Source: Actinomadura litoris (GTDB taxonomy: Bacteria; Actinomycetota; Actinomycetes; Streptosporangiales; Streptosporangiaceae). Taken from it: a DNA stretch of 64,000 nt. Every line of letters starts with the position of its first letter. Within the stretch, counting starts at the first letter, position 1. Location of the stretch: the NCBI RefSeq assembly GCF_009733595.1, contig NZ_WOFH01000001.1, positions 682,001-746,000 on the forward strand, written 5' to 3'. Shown piece after piece: positions 45,012-55,596 of this stretch. The notes beneath the pieces were generated by a model, which saw nothing but the letters and a program-made list of their open reading frames with translations, made no database searches and had not been told where the DNA came from. Made by a program: the position numbers and the translations under genes.

Positions 45012-46160
45012 ATGACCACCGAACGAATCGTCGGTATCGGTGCGGGCGCCAAGGAGCTCGCGACCGAGGACATGACCCTGAACATCGGGCCCCAGCACCC
45101 GTCCACGCACGGCGTGCTGCGGCTGCGGCTGACGCTGGACGGCGAGCGGATCTCGGCCGCCGAGCCCATCATCGGCTACATGCACCGCGGCGCGGAGAAG
45201 CTGTTCGAGGTGCGCGACTTCCGGCAGATCATCGTGCTGGCCAACCGGCACGACTGGCTTTCGGCGTTCTCCAGCGAGCTCGGAGTCGTGCTCGCCGTGG
45301 AGCGGATGCTGGGGATGGAGGTTCCGGTCCGCGCCGTATGGGCGAGGACGTTGCTGGCGGAGCTCAACCGCGTCCTCAACCACCTGATGTTCCTCGGGTC
45401 CTATCCGCTGGAGGTGGGCGCCATCACGCCGATCTTCTACGCCTTCCGCGAGCGCGAGGTGCTGCAGCGGGTGATGGAGGAGGTCTCCGGCGGACGCATG
45501 CACTACATGTTCAACCGTGTGGGCGGCCTGAAGGAGGAGCTGCCCGCAGGCTGGACGGGACGCGCGCGGCACGCCGTCACCGAGGTCCGGGCGCGCATGA
45601 GCGACATCGCGGACCTCATCATGGGCAACGAGATCTTCCGCGCACGCACCCGGAACGTGGGCGTCCTCACCCGCGAGCAGATCCTCCAGTACGGGGTGTC
45701 CGGGCCGATCGCGCGCGCGTCCGGTGTGGACTTCGACCTGCGGCGGGACGAACCGTATCTGGCCTACGGCGAACTCCCCGTCCGCGTGGTCACCCGCCAG
45801 GAGGGCGACTGCCTCGCCCGGTTCGAATGCCTTCTGGACCAGGTGTACGCGTCCCTGGACATCGCCGACGCCTGCCTGGACCGGCTCGCCGAGCTTCCGC
45901 CGGGGCCGATCAACCAGCGGCTCCCGAAGGTCCTGAAGGTCCCGGAGGGCCACACCTACGCCTGGACGGAGAACCCCCTCGGCCTCAACGGCTACTACCT
46001 GGTGTCACGCGGCGAGAAGACCCCGTGGCGGTTGAAGCTCCGGTCGGCGTCGTTCAACAACATCCAGGTGCTGGCGGAGCTGCTGCCGGGCAACCTGGTC
46101 GCCGACATGATCGCGATCCTCGGCTCGATGTTCTTCGTCGTGGGCGACATCGACAAATAG
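45012..46160 (+). CDS. nuoD: orphan NADH-quinone oxidoreductase subunit D
   Basis: 382 residues, 49-kDa subunit of complex I, lining the quinone site with NuoB. Conserved [38 protein letters not shown], and the C-terminal KAPS-like zone ([14 protein letters not shown]) and GDIDK are present. No other nuo gene is in the window, so this is the second, stand-alone NuoD common in Streptomyces and relatives rather than part of the main operon. Close to the MidA-like gene in the same window. Its role as a spare subunit or regulator is unresolved. Confidence 0.92.
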   Translation: MTTERIVGIGAGAKELATEDMTLNIGPQHPSTHGVLRLRLTLDGERISAAEPIIGYMHRGAEKLFEVRDFRQIIVLANRHDWLSAFSSELGVVLAVERMLGMEVPVRAVWARTLLAELNRVLNHLMFLGSYPLEVGAITPIFYAFREREVLQRVMEEVSGGRMHYMFNRVGGLKEELPAGWTGRARHAVTEVRARMSDIADLIMGNEIFRARTRNVGVLTREQILQYGVSGPIARASGVDFDLRRDEPYLAYGELPVRVVTRQEGDCLARFECLLDQVYASLDIADACLDRLAELPPGPINQRLPKVLKVPEGHTYAWTENPLGLNGYYLVSRGEKTPWRLKLRSASFNNIQVLAELLPGNLVADMIAILGSMFFVVGDIDK

Positions 46161-46217
46161 CCCCGCTCTGGAGCACGCTCCTCTACTAGCAGACCGGGCT
46201 CCAGGGGCGGGCGGGGG

Positions 46218-46691
46218 TCAGGCGCGGGAGGCGCCGCGGTTGTGCTCCTCCTCGTTCGGGTCCTTGGGGACGCGGCATGCGTACTCCAGGAAGAAGGCGG
46301 CTCCGGCCAGTACGACGGCGGCCAGGAACGTCCCCCCGCTGACGAAGAAGTCGTGGCGGGGGGTCGGCTTGTCGAGGGAGTCGGCGAGGCTGCCGGCGAA
46401 CCCCGCGAAGACTCCCGCCAGGACCGCGGCCGCATGCGCGCTGGCCTTGCCCAGCGCGGCCATGCGCGCGACCACGAGCGGCTCCACCGGCTTGGTGCCC
46501 GGCTTGCGGCGGATGCGGCGCAGCACGTTCACACCGGTGAAGCCCTCGCCCAGCGCCAGCAGCAGCAGCGTCGGGACGGCCGTCCACGGGAGCGGCGGCA
46601 GCGAGACGTAGGCCGTGCGCAGCACCGCCCAGGTGCTCACGCCTATGACGACGACGAGGGCGATGAGGAACAGCGGGCGGGACGGTCTCAT
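46218..46691 (-). CDS. DUF3180 membrane protein
   Basis: 157 residues with four predicted membrane helices (LFLIALVVVIGVSTWAVL, AVPTLLLLALGEGFTGVNVL, AHAAAVLAGVFAGFAG, FLAAVVLAGAAFFLEYAC). Conserved downstream of folK across actinobacteria, including mycobacteria (Rv3605c-like). Function unknown. Its start overlaps the folK stop by ATGA. Confidence 0.88.
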   Translation of the reverse strand: MRPSRPLFLIALVVVIGVSTWAVLRTAYVSLPPLPWTAVPTLLLLALGEGFTGVNVLRRIRRKPGTKPVEPLVVARMAALGKASAHAAAVLAGVFAGFAGSLADSLDKPTPRHDFFVSGGTFLAAVVLAGAAFFLEYACRVPKDPNEEEHNRGASRA

Positions 46692-47275
46692 GCAGGCTGC
46701 TGGAGCGTCAGGTCGCCCCGGCGGCGGACGGCCGACGGTCCCCCCTCCGCCTGCTTGGCCTGCGCGAGGTCACCGACACGGCCGTGCCCGGGCAGCAGCA
46801 CGTCCGGCTCGATGTCGGCCCACGGGACGAGCACGAACGCCCGCTCGTGCGCGCGGGGGTGCGGGAGGGTCAGCGCGGGGTCGTCCATGGCGATGTCGCC
46901 GAACACCACGATGTCGATGTCGAGCGTGCGGGGGCCCCACCGGACCTCGCGGACACGGCTCATGGAGTTCTCGATGTTGAGGACGCGTTCGAGCAGGTTC
47001 TCCGGCGGCAGACGGGTGTCGGCGACCAGGACGATGTTGAGGTAGTCGCCCTGTTCGGGGATCGTCTCGCCGGGAGGCGCGAAGGGGGCGGTCTCGTAGA
47101 CGGGGGAGAACGCCACGAACTCCAGCCCGGGGGCGTCGAACAGCGCGTCCACGGCCTCCTGGATGTTGTCCAGGCGGTCGCCGAGGTTGCTGCCGAGTGA
47201 GAACACGACGCGGTGCTGGACCAGCATGTGCCCGCCGGTCGCGGTGCGGTCGGGCATGCGGTCGGACGCTGTCAT
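46688..47275 (-). CDS. folK: 6-hydroxymethyl-7,8-dihydropterin pyrophosphokinase FolK
   Basis: Transfers pyrophosphate from ATP to hydroxymethyl dihydropterin. 195 residues from the ATG of MTASDR with GGAGGAG upstream. Conserved FSLGSNLGDR, SPVYETAPF, VRWGPRTLDIDIV (metal-binding DxD) and LPHPRAHERAFVL. Overlaps the folB stop and the DUF3180 start by 4 nt each. Confidence 0.96.
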   Translation of the reverse strand: MTASDRMPDRTATGGHMLVQHRVVFSLGSNLGDRLDNIQEAVDALFDAPGLEFVAFSPVYETAPFAPPGETIPEQGDYLNIVLVADTRLPPENLLERVLNIENSMSRVREVRWGPRTLDIDIVVFGDIAMDDPALTLPHPRAHERAFVLVPWADIEPDVLLPGHGRVGDLAQAKQAEGGPSAVRRRGDLTLQQPA

Positions 47276-47637
47276 GGGCGACTCCTCCTGATCTTCACGG
47301 CCACGTCCGTGAAGGGGTGCGGCACCGGGGCGCTGGGCTTGTGGACGGTGACCTCGGCCTCCACCACCGTCGCGTCTTCCAGACATATCTTCGCGAGCCT
47401 CTCGGCAAGCGTTTCGATCAAGTTGACGGGATCACCCTGGACGGCGGCGACGAGCCGGTCGGCGAGCGATCCGTAGTCGACGGTACGCGAGAGGTCGTCG
47501 CCCTCCGCGGCCGGACGCGTGTCCAGGCCGAGGACGACGTCCACCACGAACTCCTGCCCGAGTTCGCGTTCGGCGGGCAGGCAGCCATGCCGGCCCCGGG
47601 CGCGCAGGCCGCGCAGTTCGATGTGGTCGAGAGTCAT
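47272..47637 (-). CDS. folB: dihydroneopterin aldolase FolB
   Basis: Cleaves 7,8-dihydroneopterin to hydroxymethyl dihydropterin and glycolaldehyde. 121 residues starting at MTLDHIEL, with RGRHGCLPAERELGQEF, TVDYGSLAD, and LIETLAERLA plus VTVHKPSAP. Fourth gene of the overlapping operon. Confidence 0.95.
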   Translation of the reverse strand: MTLDHIELRGLRARGRHGCLPAERELGQEFVVDVVLGLDTRPAAEGDDLSRTVDYGSLADRLVAAVQGDPVNLIETLAERLAKICLEDATVVEAEVTVHKPSAPVPHPFTDVAVKIRRSRP

Positions 47638-48071
47638 TCTTCCTCTGCATCGACGACGTTGAGCACGGGTGAACCATGGTGGAGCAGGAGCCGCCACTCA
47701 CCGTCCGACCGGACGAACACGTTGGTGGCGACGATGCTGCCGCCGGCGAGGAACCCCGATTCGGTGTCCTCGTCGGCGGTGAGAACGTTCTCCTTGCAAG
47801 TGACCACCGCGTGATCGCCGTAAACATCGGTCTCGACGTCGGTCAGCACGAACTGGATGTAGGGCGTGTTGGCCATGATGAGGGCCCAGGAGCGCAGGAC
47901 CTCCTCGCGCCCCCTGAGCATCGCCCAGCCCGGATGCACGCAGGAGACGCCGTCGGCGAACCGGCCGTCCGCCCATACGGCCGACATCCGGTCGAAGTCA
48001 CCGGCCTCGAACGCGGCGTAGAACTCGGCGTGGACCTCGTCCAGATCGGCGCGGTTCACTGCGTGGCTCAT
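47634..48071 (-). CDS. NTF2-like (SnoaL-type) protein in folate operon
   Basis: 145 residues, one NTF2-like cone domain: FYAAFEAGDFDRMSAVWAD, VHPGWAMLRGREEVLRSW, VFVRSDGEWRLLLHHGSPV. It overlaps folP and folB by ATGA on both sides, so it is made with the pathway enzymes. Such proteins are found in this place in many actinobacteria; a role such as a phosphatase-like or pterin-binding step (the missing dihydroneopterin triphosphate pyrophosphatase) is conceivable but unproved. Confidence 0.85.
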   Translation of the reverse strand: MSHAVNRADLDEVHAEFYAAFEAGDFDRMSAVWADGRFADGVSCVHPGWAMLRGREEVLRSWALIMANTPYIQFVLTDVETDVYGDHAVVTCKENVLTADEDTESGFLAGGSIVATNVFVRSDGEWRLLLHHGSPVLNVVDAEEE

Positions 48072-49003
48072 CGGTCGTCGCTCCCGGATTCGGCGCGACC
48101 GTCCGCCGCGGCAGGTTCGGCGTCGGGGACATCGTGCTCGGGCTCCAGCGGACGGGTCGCGCGCATGGCGGCGGCCACGCGGACGGCGTCGACGTTGGGC
48201 CGGACGCGGTGCACGCGCACGCACCACGCCCCGCCGTACGCGGCGAGCGCCGAGGTCGCCACGGTGCCGTCGTCGCATTCGGCGAACGGACGGCGCGTAC
48301 CGTCGGGGTCGGCCAGGAGGGTCGTCAGGAAGCTCTTGCGGGAGGCGCCCACGAGAACGGGATAGCCGGTTCCGGTGAGCTCCTCCAGGTGCGCCAGCAG
48401 CGCCCAGTTGTGCCCGGCCTTGGGGCTCTTCGCGAAACCGAGCCCCGGATCCAGCACGATCAGCGACGGGTCCACGCCCTCTTCCAGGACCGCGTCGACG
48501 CGGCGGAGGAGTTCCTCACGGACCTCGCGGACGACGTCGGCGTACACCGCGCGGGTCTGCATGTCGTGGCTGTGGCCGCGCCAGTGGACCACGACGTAGG
48601 GGACGCCGGCGGAGGCCACGACACGGGGCATCTCGGGGTCGGCCAGGCCGCCGCTCACGTCGTTCACCAGCCGGGCGCCCGCCGCCACCGCGGCCTCGGC
48701 GACCTCGGCCCGCATGGTGTCGACGCTGACGGGAACGTTCTCGTCCCTGAGCGCCTCGATGACGGGGATGACGCGGCGGAGCTCCTCGTCCAGCGACACT
48801 CGCTGGGCTCCGGGCCGGGTGGACTCCCCGCCCACGTCGACGATGTCGGCGCCCTCGGCGACGAGGTCCAGCCCGTGCCTGACGGCCTTGTCCGCGTCGA
48901 ACCAGGAGCCGCCGTCGGAGAACGAGTCGGGGGTCACGTTGACCACGCCCATCACGAGGCAGCGCCCTGGCGCGGGCAGCCCCGGAACAACGGCACTGGT
49001 CAT
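48068..49003 (-). CDS. folP: dihydropteroate synthase FolP
   Basis: Sulphonamide target; joins p-aminobenzoate to the pterin. 311 residues with MGVVNVTPDSFSDGG, VDVGGESTRPGA, DTMRAEVA, LVNDVSGG and GASRKSF. A C-terminal ~35-residue acidic tail (AESGSDDR end) is extra. First gene of the overlapping set after a terminator-bearing gap from folE, so it probably has its own promoter within 49004-49260. Confidence 0.96.
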   Translation of the reverse strand: MTSAVVPGLPAPGRCLVMGVVNVTPDSFSDGGSWFDADKAVRHGLDLVAEGADIVDVGGESTRPGAQRVSLDEELRRVIPVIEALRDENVPVSVDTMRAEVAEAAVAAGARLVNDVSGGLADPEMPRVVASAGVPYVVVHWRGHSHDMQTRAVYADVVREVREELLRRVDAVLEEGVDPSLIVLDPGLGFAKSPKAGHNWALLAHLEELTGTGYPVLVGASRKSFLTTLLADPDGTRRPFAECDDGTVATSALAAYGGAWCVRVHRVRPNVDAVRVAAAMRATRPLEPEHDVPDAEPAAADGRAESGSDDR

Positions 49004-49261
49004 ATGACCAACCCTATGCCTTGATCTCAGCACTCCGGGGCGCGCCCCAGGGCCTACCGGACACCGGCTCGCGCGCGCATACAGGGACCACCGGGAACGC
49101 CTCCGGCGTCCCTGGCGAACGACCACCTGAGACGTCCGAGCGCGGCATCGGCAGAAGATCGTCGAGCCGCCCGGAAAGATCGTCGCGACGGCGCGGAGGC
49201 CCGCGGCGGCTCTCGGTACGCCGGACCTCCGGCGGGTCTGCCGGGACCCCTGAGACGCGCC
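49004..49261. other. folP promoter region, no gene
   Basis: About 260 bp between the folE terminator and folP. No convincing -10/-35 pair; the sequence is purine/pyrimidine mixed and lacks coding frames. Confidence 0.4.
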
Positions 49262-49294
49262 GAACGGGCCCCAGCTCGTCGCTGAGGCCCGTTC
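49262..49294 (-). terminator. folE terminator
   Basis: GAACGGGCC/GGCCCGTTC, 9-bp perfect stem, 15-nt loop, 37 bp after the folE stop. Confidence 0.6.
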
Positions 49295-49331
49295 AGATGC
49301 CTTGAGAGGCCCGGAGAAGGGCCGACCGGCG

Positions 49332-49943
49332 CTAGCGCGTGAGGATCAGGCTCATCGCCTCGGCGCGCGTCTCGGGATGATCGCGGAAGTCGCCGCGGAC
49401 CGCGGACGTCACGGTCTTCGCGCCCGGCTTGCGCACGCCCCGCATCGTCATGCACAGGTGCTCGGCCTCGATCACCACGATCGCGCCGCGCGGCTCCAGG
49501 ACGCTCATCAGCGCGTCCGCGACCTGGCTGGTCAACCGCTCCTGCACCTGCGGGCGGCGCGCGTACACGTCCACCAGCCTGGCGAGCTTCGACAGGCCGG
49601 TGATCTGCCCCTTTTTGTTCGGCGTGTACCCCACGTGGGCGACGCCGTGGAAGGGCACCAGGTGGTGCTCGCACACGCTGTACACCTCGATGTCCTTCAC
49701 CAGGACCATTTCCTCATGGTCGGCGTCGAACACCGTCGTCAGCGCGTCCTCGGGACGCTGGCGCAGGCCGGCGAACTGCTCGGCGTACGCCCGCGCCACG
49801 CGCGCGGGGGTGTCGCGGAGCCCGTCGCGCTCGGGGTCCTCCCCGATCGCGAACAGGATCTCGCGCACGGCCTTCTCGATCCGGGCGTGGTCGAAGCCCG
49901 GGGGGTCGTCCCTGATCGGCGCCTCGTCGTACGGAATGGCCAA
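49332..49943 (-). CDS. folE: GTP cyclohydrolase I FolE
   Basis: GTP to dihydroneopterin triphosphate, entry to folate. 203 residues if translation starts at the TTG of MAIPYDEA, 5 bp after the ftsH stop; there is no ATG/GTG in a sensible place, and SD is weak, so coupling with ftsH is likely. Zinc and active-site motifs [27 protein letters not shown] and HLCM are present. Confidence 0.93.
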   Translation of the reverse strand: MAIPYDEAPIRDDPPGFDHARIEKAVREILFAIGEDPERDGLRDTPARVARAYAEQFAGLRQRPEDALTTVFDADHEEMVLVKDIEVYSVCEHHLVPFHGVAHVGYTPNKKGQITGLSKLARLVDVYARRPQVQERLTSQVADALMSVLEPRGAIVVIEAEHLCMTMRGVRKPGAKTVTSAVRGDFRDHPETRAEAMSLILTR

Positions 49944-49948
49944 GGCGA

Positions 49949-51967
49949 TCAGCTCTCGCCCTGGGCCGGGTCCACGGACTCGGAGCCGACGCCGCCGGAC
50001 ACCCCGCCCTGGCCGTTGCCCTTGGTCAGGTCCGTCACGTCCTGCGGACCGAGCAGCGCGAGCTCCTTGGGCGAGAGCACCGGCGGACGGTCGGACGGCA
50101 GGCGCTTGCCATAGCCGGTGTAGGAGTTCTGGTGCGGCCGCTTGGTGATCGGCGCGAAGATCGCCAGCACCTGGTCCTTGGACAGGGTCTCCTTGTCCAT
50201 CAGGTTGACCACCAGGTCGTCCAGGACGTCCCGGTACTCGACGAGGATCTCCCACGCCGTGTCGTGCGCGCTCTCGATGTAGCGGCGGACCTCGTCGTCG
50301 ATCGCGGAGGCGATGTCCTCGGAGTAGTCGCGCTCGTGGCCCACGTCGCGGCCCAGGAAGACCTCGCCCGCGCCGGTGCCGAACTTGCGGGCGCCCAGGC
50401 GCTCGCTCATGCCGTACTCGGTCACCATGTTGCGGGCGATGGAGGTCGCCTTCTCGATGTCGTTCGCCGCGCCCGTCGTCGGCTCGTGGAACACCAGCTC
50501 CTCGGCGGTGCGCCCGCCCAGGAGCATCGCGAGCTGGTCGTTCATCTCCGAGCGGGTCGTGAGGAACTTGTCCTCCATGGGCAGCGTCATGGTGTAGCCC
50601 AGCGCGCGCCCGCGGGGGAGGATCGTCACCTTGTGCACGGGGTCGGCGTTCGGCAGCGCGTGCGCCACCAGAGCGTGCCCGCCCTCGTGGTAGGCGATGA
50701 TCTTCTTTTCCTTCTCCGACATCACCCGGGTCTTGCGTTCCGGGCCCGCCATGACGCGGTCGATGGACTCCTCAAGGGTGTCCATGTCGATGAGCTTGCG
50801 GTCGAAGCGCGCCGTGAGCAGCGCCGCCTCGTTGATGACGTTCGCCAGGTCCGCGCCGGTGAAACCCGGGGTGCGGCGGGCGATGACGTCCAGGTCGACG
50901 TCCGGCGCGAACGGCTTGCCGCGGCCGTGCACCCGCAGGATGCCCTTGCGGCCCTCCAGGTCGGGACGGTCGACGGTGACCTGGCGGTCGAAGCGCCCGG
51001 GACGCAGCAGCGCCGGGTCGAGGATGTCGGGGCGGTTGGTCGCCGCGATGAGGATCACGCCGCCCTTGACGTCGAACCCGTCCATCTCCACCAGGAGCTG
51101 GTTGAGGGTCTGCTCGCGCTCGTCGTGCCCGCCGCCGAGGCCGGCGCCGCGGTGCCGGCCGACCGCGTCGATCTCGTCGATGAAGATGATCGAGGGGGCG
51201 TTGGCCTTGGCCTGCTCGAAGAGGTCGCGCACCCGGGAGGCGCCCACACCGACGAACATCTCGACGAAGTCGGATCCGGAGATCGAGTAGAACGGCACCC
51301 CGGCCTCACCGGCCACCGCGCGCGCCAGCAGCGTCTTACCGGTGCCGGGCGGGCCGTACAGGAGCACGCCCTTGGGGATCTTCGCGCCGATCGACTGGAA
51401 CTTCGCCGGGTTCTGCAGGAAGTCCTTGATCTCCTCAAGCTCCTCCAGGGCCTCGTCGGCCCCGGCCACGTCCGCGAAGGTCGTCTTGGGCGTGTCCTTG
51501 GTGATGAGCTTGGCCTTGGACTTGCCGAAGTTCATCACCCGCGAGCCGCCGCCCTGCATCTGGTTCATGATGAACAGGAAGATCAGCACGATGACGACGA
51601 TCGGCAGCAGGCTGAACAGCAGGTTCAGGAAGAAGCTCTGCTTGGGCACGTCGACGTTGTAGCCGCCGGGCAGCTTGCCCGCGTCGGCCTGCTTCTGCAA
51701 CTGCTGCTGCAACTGCACGCCCTGGCCGTCGACCCATGACGCCTGCTGGTGCGTCTTGTTGTCGGTGAGCGTGACCTCGATCCGCTGGTCCTTGTCGATG
51801 ATCTTGGCGGACTTCACCTGGCCCGCGGCGATCTCCTGGACGACCTTGGAGGTGTCGGTCTTCTCGTACGAACGGCCGGGGTTGAAGCCCCACATGACGA
51901 GGGCGACCAAGAGGCCGAACAGCAGGATCCACAGCAGCGGCCCGCGAAAATAGCGCTTCACGTCCAT
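49949..51967 (-). CDS. ftsH: ATP-dependent zinc metalloprotease FtsH
   Basis: Membrane-anchored AAA+ protease degrading damaged membrane and regulatory proteins. 672 residues: first membrane helix 9-27, extracytoplasmic segment, second helix ~112-133, Walker A GPPGTGKT at 205-212, SRH region, and zinc site HEGGH at 427-431. A Gly/Ser/Asp-rich C-terminal tail of ~60 residues follows. ATG start. Upstream 520 bp contains its promoter and the hpt terminator region. Confidence 0.97.
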   Translation of the reverse strand: MDVKRYFRGPLLWILLFGLLVALVMWGFNPGRSYEKTDTSKVVQEIAAGQVKSAKIIDKDQRIEVTLTDNKTHQQASWVDGQGVQLQQQLQKQADAGKLPGGYNVDVPKQSFFLNLLFSLLPIVVIVLIFLFIMNQMQGGGSRVMNFGKSKAKLITKDTPKTTFADVAGADEALEELEEIKDFLQNPAKFQSIGAKIPKGVLLYGPPGTGKTLLARAVAGEAGVPFYSISGSDFVEMFVGVGASRVRDLFEQAKANAPSIIFIDEIDAVGRHRGAGLGGGHDEREQTLNQLLVEMDGFDVKGGVILIAATNRPDILDPALLRPGRFDRQVTVDRPDLEGRKGILRVHGRGKPFAPDVDLDVIARRTPGFTGADLANVINEAALLTARFDRKLIDMDTLEESIDRVMAGPERKTRVMSEKEKKIIAYHEGGHALVAHALPNADPVHKVTILPRGRALGYTMTLPMEDKFLTTRSEMNDQLAMLLGGRTAEELVFHEPTTGAANDIEKATSIARNMVTEYGMSERLGARKFGTGAGEVFLGRDVGHERDYSEDIASAIDDEVRRYIESAHDTAWEILVEYRDVLDDLVVNLMDKETLSKDQVLAIFAPITKRPHQNSYTGYGKRLPSDRPPVLSPKELALLGPQDVTDLTKGNGQGGVSGGVGSESVDPAQGES

Positions 51968-52485
51968 TTATCCGGTTACCCCTTCGGGGCCCGTCCCTCC
52001 TGACCAACGTCTGTGTGCGATCCACGCCCGTCCCGGGGGGCGGGCGCCACTGCGACCAACCAAAGGCCCGCATCCCGGGGCTCCGGACTCACCAAGGCGG
52101 CCTCCCTCGGGCGGCTCCCTGACCCGAGGGCCGGGGACACCGACGGTACACCGCAGGACACAGGAGACGCAGCCAGCGCCGATCTCCTGATCCTTTCCAT
52201 ATACCCGTCAACGACCTTTGCAACGATCCGTCACGGTCCCTTGTTCCCCGGCGCCGTTGTCAAGCCCCTCACCAGCCGCTGAGGCGCTCGATTTCTTCGC
52301 CGGTCCGGGCCCGCCCCGAGCCGGGGCTCTGGAACACATCCGTCCAGGGGCGGGTGCCGCAGGTCAAGAGTAAGCGCGAACCGGTCCGGCGCCCGCACCG
52401 CCCCATCGAACGGGGGGCACAAGTCGCCGTCACCCCGCGCTCGCCGCTCCCGCGTGAAGCCTTCCCTATGCGGCCCTCCCCCGCG
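51968..52485. other. intergenic between hpt and ftsH
   Basis: 518 bp without a gene. An AT-rich patch at 52185-52235 (minus strand GGGTATATGG with TTGCAA/TTGACG nearby) is the most promoter-like sequence for ftsH, but spacing is poor. Confidence 0.4.
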
Positions 52486-53049
52486 TCAGGCCCTGTCCCC
52501 TCCGTACACGTGCGGGGCGAGCGTGCCGACGAATGGCAGGTTCCGGTACTTCTCCGAGTAGTCGAGGCCGTACCCGATGACGAACTCGTTGGGGATGTCG
52601 AACCCGATGTAGCGCACGTCGATGTCGGTTCTGACCGCCTCGGGCTTGCGCAGCAGCGCGCAGATCTCCAGCGAGGCGGGCCCACGCGACAGGAGGTTGC
52701 TCACCAGCCACGACAGGGTCAGACCCGAGTCGACGATGTCCTCCACGATCAGGACGTGGCGGTCGATGATGTCGGTGTCCAGGTCCTTGAGGATCCGCAC
52801 CACACCGGACGACTTGGTCCCGGAGCCGTACGACGAGACCGCCATCCAGTCCATCGACGCGGGCGTGTGCAGGGCGCGCGCGAGGTCCGCCATGATCATG
52901 ACGGCGCCCTTCAGGACCCCGACGAGGAGCAGGTCCCTGCCCGCGTAGTCGGCGTCGATCTGCTCGGCCAACTCCCGCACCTTGGCCTGCAACCGGTCCT
53001 CGGGGATCAGTACCTTCGCCAGGTCCGTGCCCAGGTCCTTCTCGTCCAC
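52486..53049 (-). CDS. hpt: hypoxanthine phosphoribosyltransferase
   Basis: Purine salvage: hypoxanthine/guanine + PRPP to IMP/GMP. 187 residues with the PRPP motif [48 protein letters not shown] flexible loop, and [23 protein letters not shown] start. Next to tilS, with which Hpt is functionally paired in Bacillus. Confidence 0.97.
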   Translation of the reverse strand: MDEKDLGTDLAKVLIPEDRLQAKVRELAEQIDADYAGRDLLLVGVLKGAVMIMADLARALHTPASMDWMAVSSYGSGTKSSGVVRILKDLDTDIIDRHVLIVEDIVDSGLTLSWLVSNLLSRGPASLEICALLRKPEAVRTDIDVRYIGFDIPNEFVIGYGLDYSEKYRNLPFVGTLAPHVYGGDRA

Positions 53050-53139
53050 AACCCCACCCTCATCGCTGTGACACTCGCTTGCCCGGCGGACGGGCGCCGC
53101 CGCGCGGCGGACGCGCCGATCGGCGCCTGCGACGCGATA

Positions 53140-54189
53140 TCAGGCCGGGCCGAACAGCAGCCTGCCATACCGCCGGAACGTGCGAAGACCCCCGGGCAGG
53201 TCGACGTGCCGCTGGCCGTGCCAGGCCGTGACCAGCCGATCCATTGCATCGACATGGACGGCCGCGAGCGTACCGGGTGGGCTTCCGGCCTCGATCGCCG
53301 CCATCCGCAACACACGGGTGCGGACGGCCCTGGGCAGGTCGCCTAGCCCGTCCAGACGAAGCGTGACAAGGGCGCGGGGGCCGTCGCCCCCACGGGTGGG
53401 GCCGGCCTGTTCGGAGGCCGTCAGATCCGCGTACGCGGCCTCGGCCAGCTCGTCGAGGGCGTCGGCGTCGTCGCGGAGCATCCGGGCCGTCCTCGCCAGC
53501 GCCTCGGCCACGCCGGGGCCCAGCGCCTTCTCCAGGACGGGGAGGGCCTCATGGCGGACGCGTACGCGCGTGTAGACCGGGTCATCGTTGTGGGGGTCGT
53601 CCCACGGTTCCAACCCCATGGCGAGGCAGGCCCTGCGCACGGTCGCCCTGCCGAGTTCCAGCAGAGGCCGTTGGTAGAGCACGGTCGCCACGCGCTCTGG
53701 GGTGGAGCATGTGCGTGTGAAGGACGAGCCCATGCCGGACAGGGAGCGCGTACCGGAACCCCGCGCCAACCCCAGCAGAACGGTTTCGGCCTGGTCGTCC
53801 CTGGTGTGGCCCAAGAGGACCGCGGCGGCGTCGAACCGCTGGGCGACCTCGTCCAGGGCCGCGTAGCGGGCGTTGCGGGCGGCGTTCTCCATTCCGCCCT
53901 CGGCCCCCACCGTGACGGCGACCGATCCGACCGGGTCCAGGCCGAGGCCCGTGAGCACGCGGACGACGGTGTCCGCGCGGGCCCCGGAGCCCTCCTGGAG
54001 GCCGTGGTCGACCGTGACCGCGCCCGCCGGGCGTCCGGAGCGCGGCGCCTCGAACGCCAGCGCCCCGGCGAGCGCCAGCGAGTCGGCCCCGCCGCTACAG
54101 GCCGCGAGCACCATCGCGCCGGGCGGCAGTGAGGCGAGCGCCCCCCGCACAGCGTGACGTACCGCCGCCACCGCCGGATCAGGCCCCAT
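53140..54189 (-). CDS. tilS: tRNA(Ile)-lysidine synthetase TilS
   Basis: Modifies C34 of the CAU-anticodon tRNA-Ile to lysidine, changing it to AUA decoding; essential. 349 residues with PP-loop SGGADS at 32-37, [16 protein letters not shown], and [20 protein letters not shown]. The C-terminal domain is short as in actinobacteria. ATG start; 90 bp upstream of hpt on the same strand. Confidence 0.96.
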   Translation of the reverse strand: MGPDPAVAAVRHAVRGALASLPPGAMVLAACSGGADSLALAGALAFEAPRSGRPAGAVTVDHGLQEGSGARADTVVRVLTGLGLDPVGSVAVTVGAEGGMENAARNARYAALDEVAQRFDAAAVLLGHTRDDQAETVLLGLARGSGTRSLSGMGSSFTRTCSTPERVATVLYQRPLLELGRATVRRACLAMGLEPWDDPHNDDPVYTRVRVRHEALPVLEKALGPGVAEALARTARMLRDDADALDELAEAAYADLTASEQAGPTRGGDGPRALVTLRLDGLGDLPRAVRTRVLRMAAIEAGSPPGTLAAVHVDAMDRLVTAWHGQRHVDLPGGLRTFRRYGRLLFGPA

Positions 54190-54266
54190 GCGCCACCTCT
54201 ACCACCACCCGCCGACATATTCGGCGTGCGGGAACCGGTGCGGGCGCCGGGATCGGCCGCTCCGGC

Positions 54267-55400
54267 TCAGGCCTCGTTGGCCTCCGGCGGAGCCACGTCG
54301 ATCGCCTGGGGACCGACCACCCGCGCTATCCACAGCGCCGGTTCCTTGATCTCGTCGTGCGTCGGCAGGGACTCCGGCGACTGCCAGACCTTGTTGAAGC
54401 CGGACATGCCGGTCTCGGCGACGACCCTCCGCACGAACCGCGAGCCCTCGGCGTACTGCTTCATCTTCAGGTCGATGCCGAGCAGCCGCCGGATCGTCTT
54501 GTCCAGCCTGGAGCCGCCGTCCCGCCGCCCCTGGAAGCGCGACCGGATCTGCTGCACGGAAGGGACGACCTCCGGGCCGACGGCGTCCATGACGTAGTCG
54601 CCGTGGCCCTCCACCAGCGTCATCACCGCGGTGAGCCGGTCGAGGATCTCGCGCTGCTCGGGGCTCTGGATCGCGTCGATGAGGTTGGCGTCACCGCCCC
54701 GGACGGCGTCGGCGACGGCCTCCGCCGCGTCCCGGATGCGGTCCAGCATGACGCCGGGGTCCAGGTCGGACGCGAGGAGGAACTTGGTCATCTGGTCCTG
54801 CACGTACTCGCGCAGCCAGGGAACGCCGGTGAACTGGGCGCGGTGCGTCTCCTCGTGGAGGCACACCCAGAGGCGGAAGTCCCGTGATTCCACGCCCAGC
54901 TCTTGCTCGACATGCACGATGTTGGGCGCGACCAGGGTGAGCCTGCCCGTCGGAGCGCGGCCGGACGGGTCCGGAGGCAGGAACAGCTCGTACTGCCCGA
55001 GGACGCGGCTCGCCATGTAGGCGAGGATCGCGCCCACCTGCATGCCCGTGACCCTGGAACCGACGGCTTGGACGACCACGTTGCCCGCGCCACCCAGCCC
55101 GCCCAGCCCGCCCGTCCCGCGACGTTCGGACATCTGCTCCATGAGCGGTTCGAGCACCACCCGGAAACCGTCGACGTTGGCCCGGATCCAGCCGGGCCGG
55201 TCGACGATCGTCGCGGGGGCCGGATCGACCTCGGAGGCCATGCCGGTGAATTCCCGGACGTGTCCGTGGGCGAGCCTGGACAGCTCGCGGAGCTCCGTCA
55301 CGACCTCACGGGCCTCCGCCTGGCTGACCTGGGGCCCCGGCCTGACGAGCCGGGTACCGGCCTGGACCGCCACGTTCCAGTCGATCATTGAGGCGCTCAT
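54267..55400 (-). CDS. zinc-dependent metalloprotease, DUF2342 family
   Basis: 377 residues from the ATG of MSASMIDW. The zinc motif HEETH is in VCLHEETHRAQF. The DUF2342 family (an F420-biosynthesis-associated subfamily exists in name) is conserved beside tilS/hpt in actinobacteria; substrates are unknown. A glycine-rich loop (GTGGLGGLGGAG) sits at ~95. No signal peptide, so cytosolic. The next gene, tilS, starts 77 bp downstream. Confidence 0.88.
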   Translation of the reverse strand: MSASMIDWNVAVQAGTRLVRPGPQVSQAEAREVVTELRELSRLAHGHVREFTGMASEVDPAPATIVDRPGWIRANVDGFRVVLEPLMEQMSERRGTGGLGGLGGAGNVVVQAVGSRVTGMQVGAILAYMASRVLGQYELFLPPDPSGRAPTGRLTLVAPNIVHVEQELGVESRDFRLWVCLHEETHRAQFTGVPWLREYVQDQMTKFLLASDLDPGVMLDRIRDAAEAVADAVRGGDANLIDAIQSPEQREILDRLTAVMTLVEGHGDYVMDAVGPEVVPSVQQIRSRFQGRRDGGSRLDKTIRRLLGIDLKMKQYAEGSRFVRRVVAETGMSGFNKVWQSPESLPTHDEIKEPALWIARVVGPQAIDVAPPEANEA

Positions 55401-55596
55401 GTACTCCACCGTACGTTTCGGAGACGGCGCCGGAGCGCCCCTGCACGATCGTTCAACGAACAACCGTTCTGGTTATCTCCCGTACGGGCCCGCCCACACC
55501 CGGGCGGCCTGCCGATAAGACCAGTTCAGCCAGGCCGAAACCCCGTGCGGCGGAGGTCGGCCGCAGCATCCGCCCCAGCCGTCGACACGCGACCCA

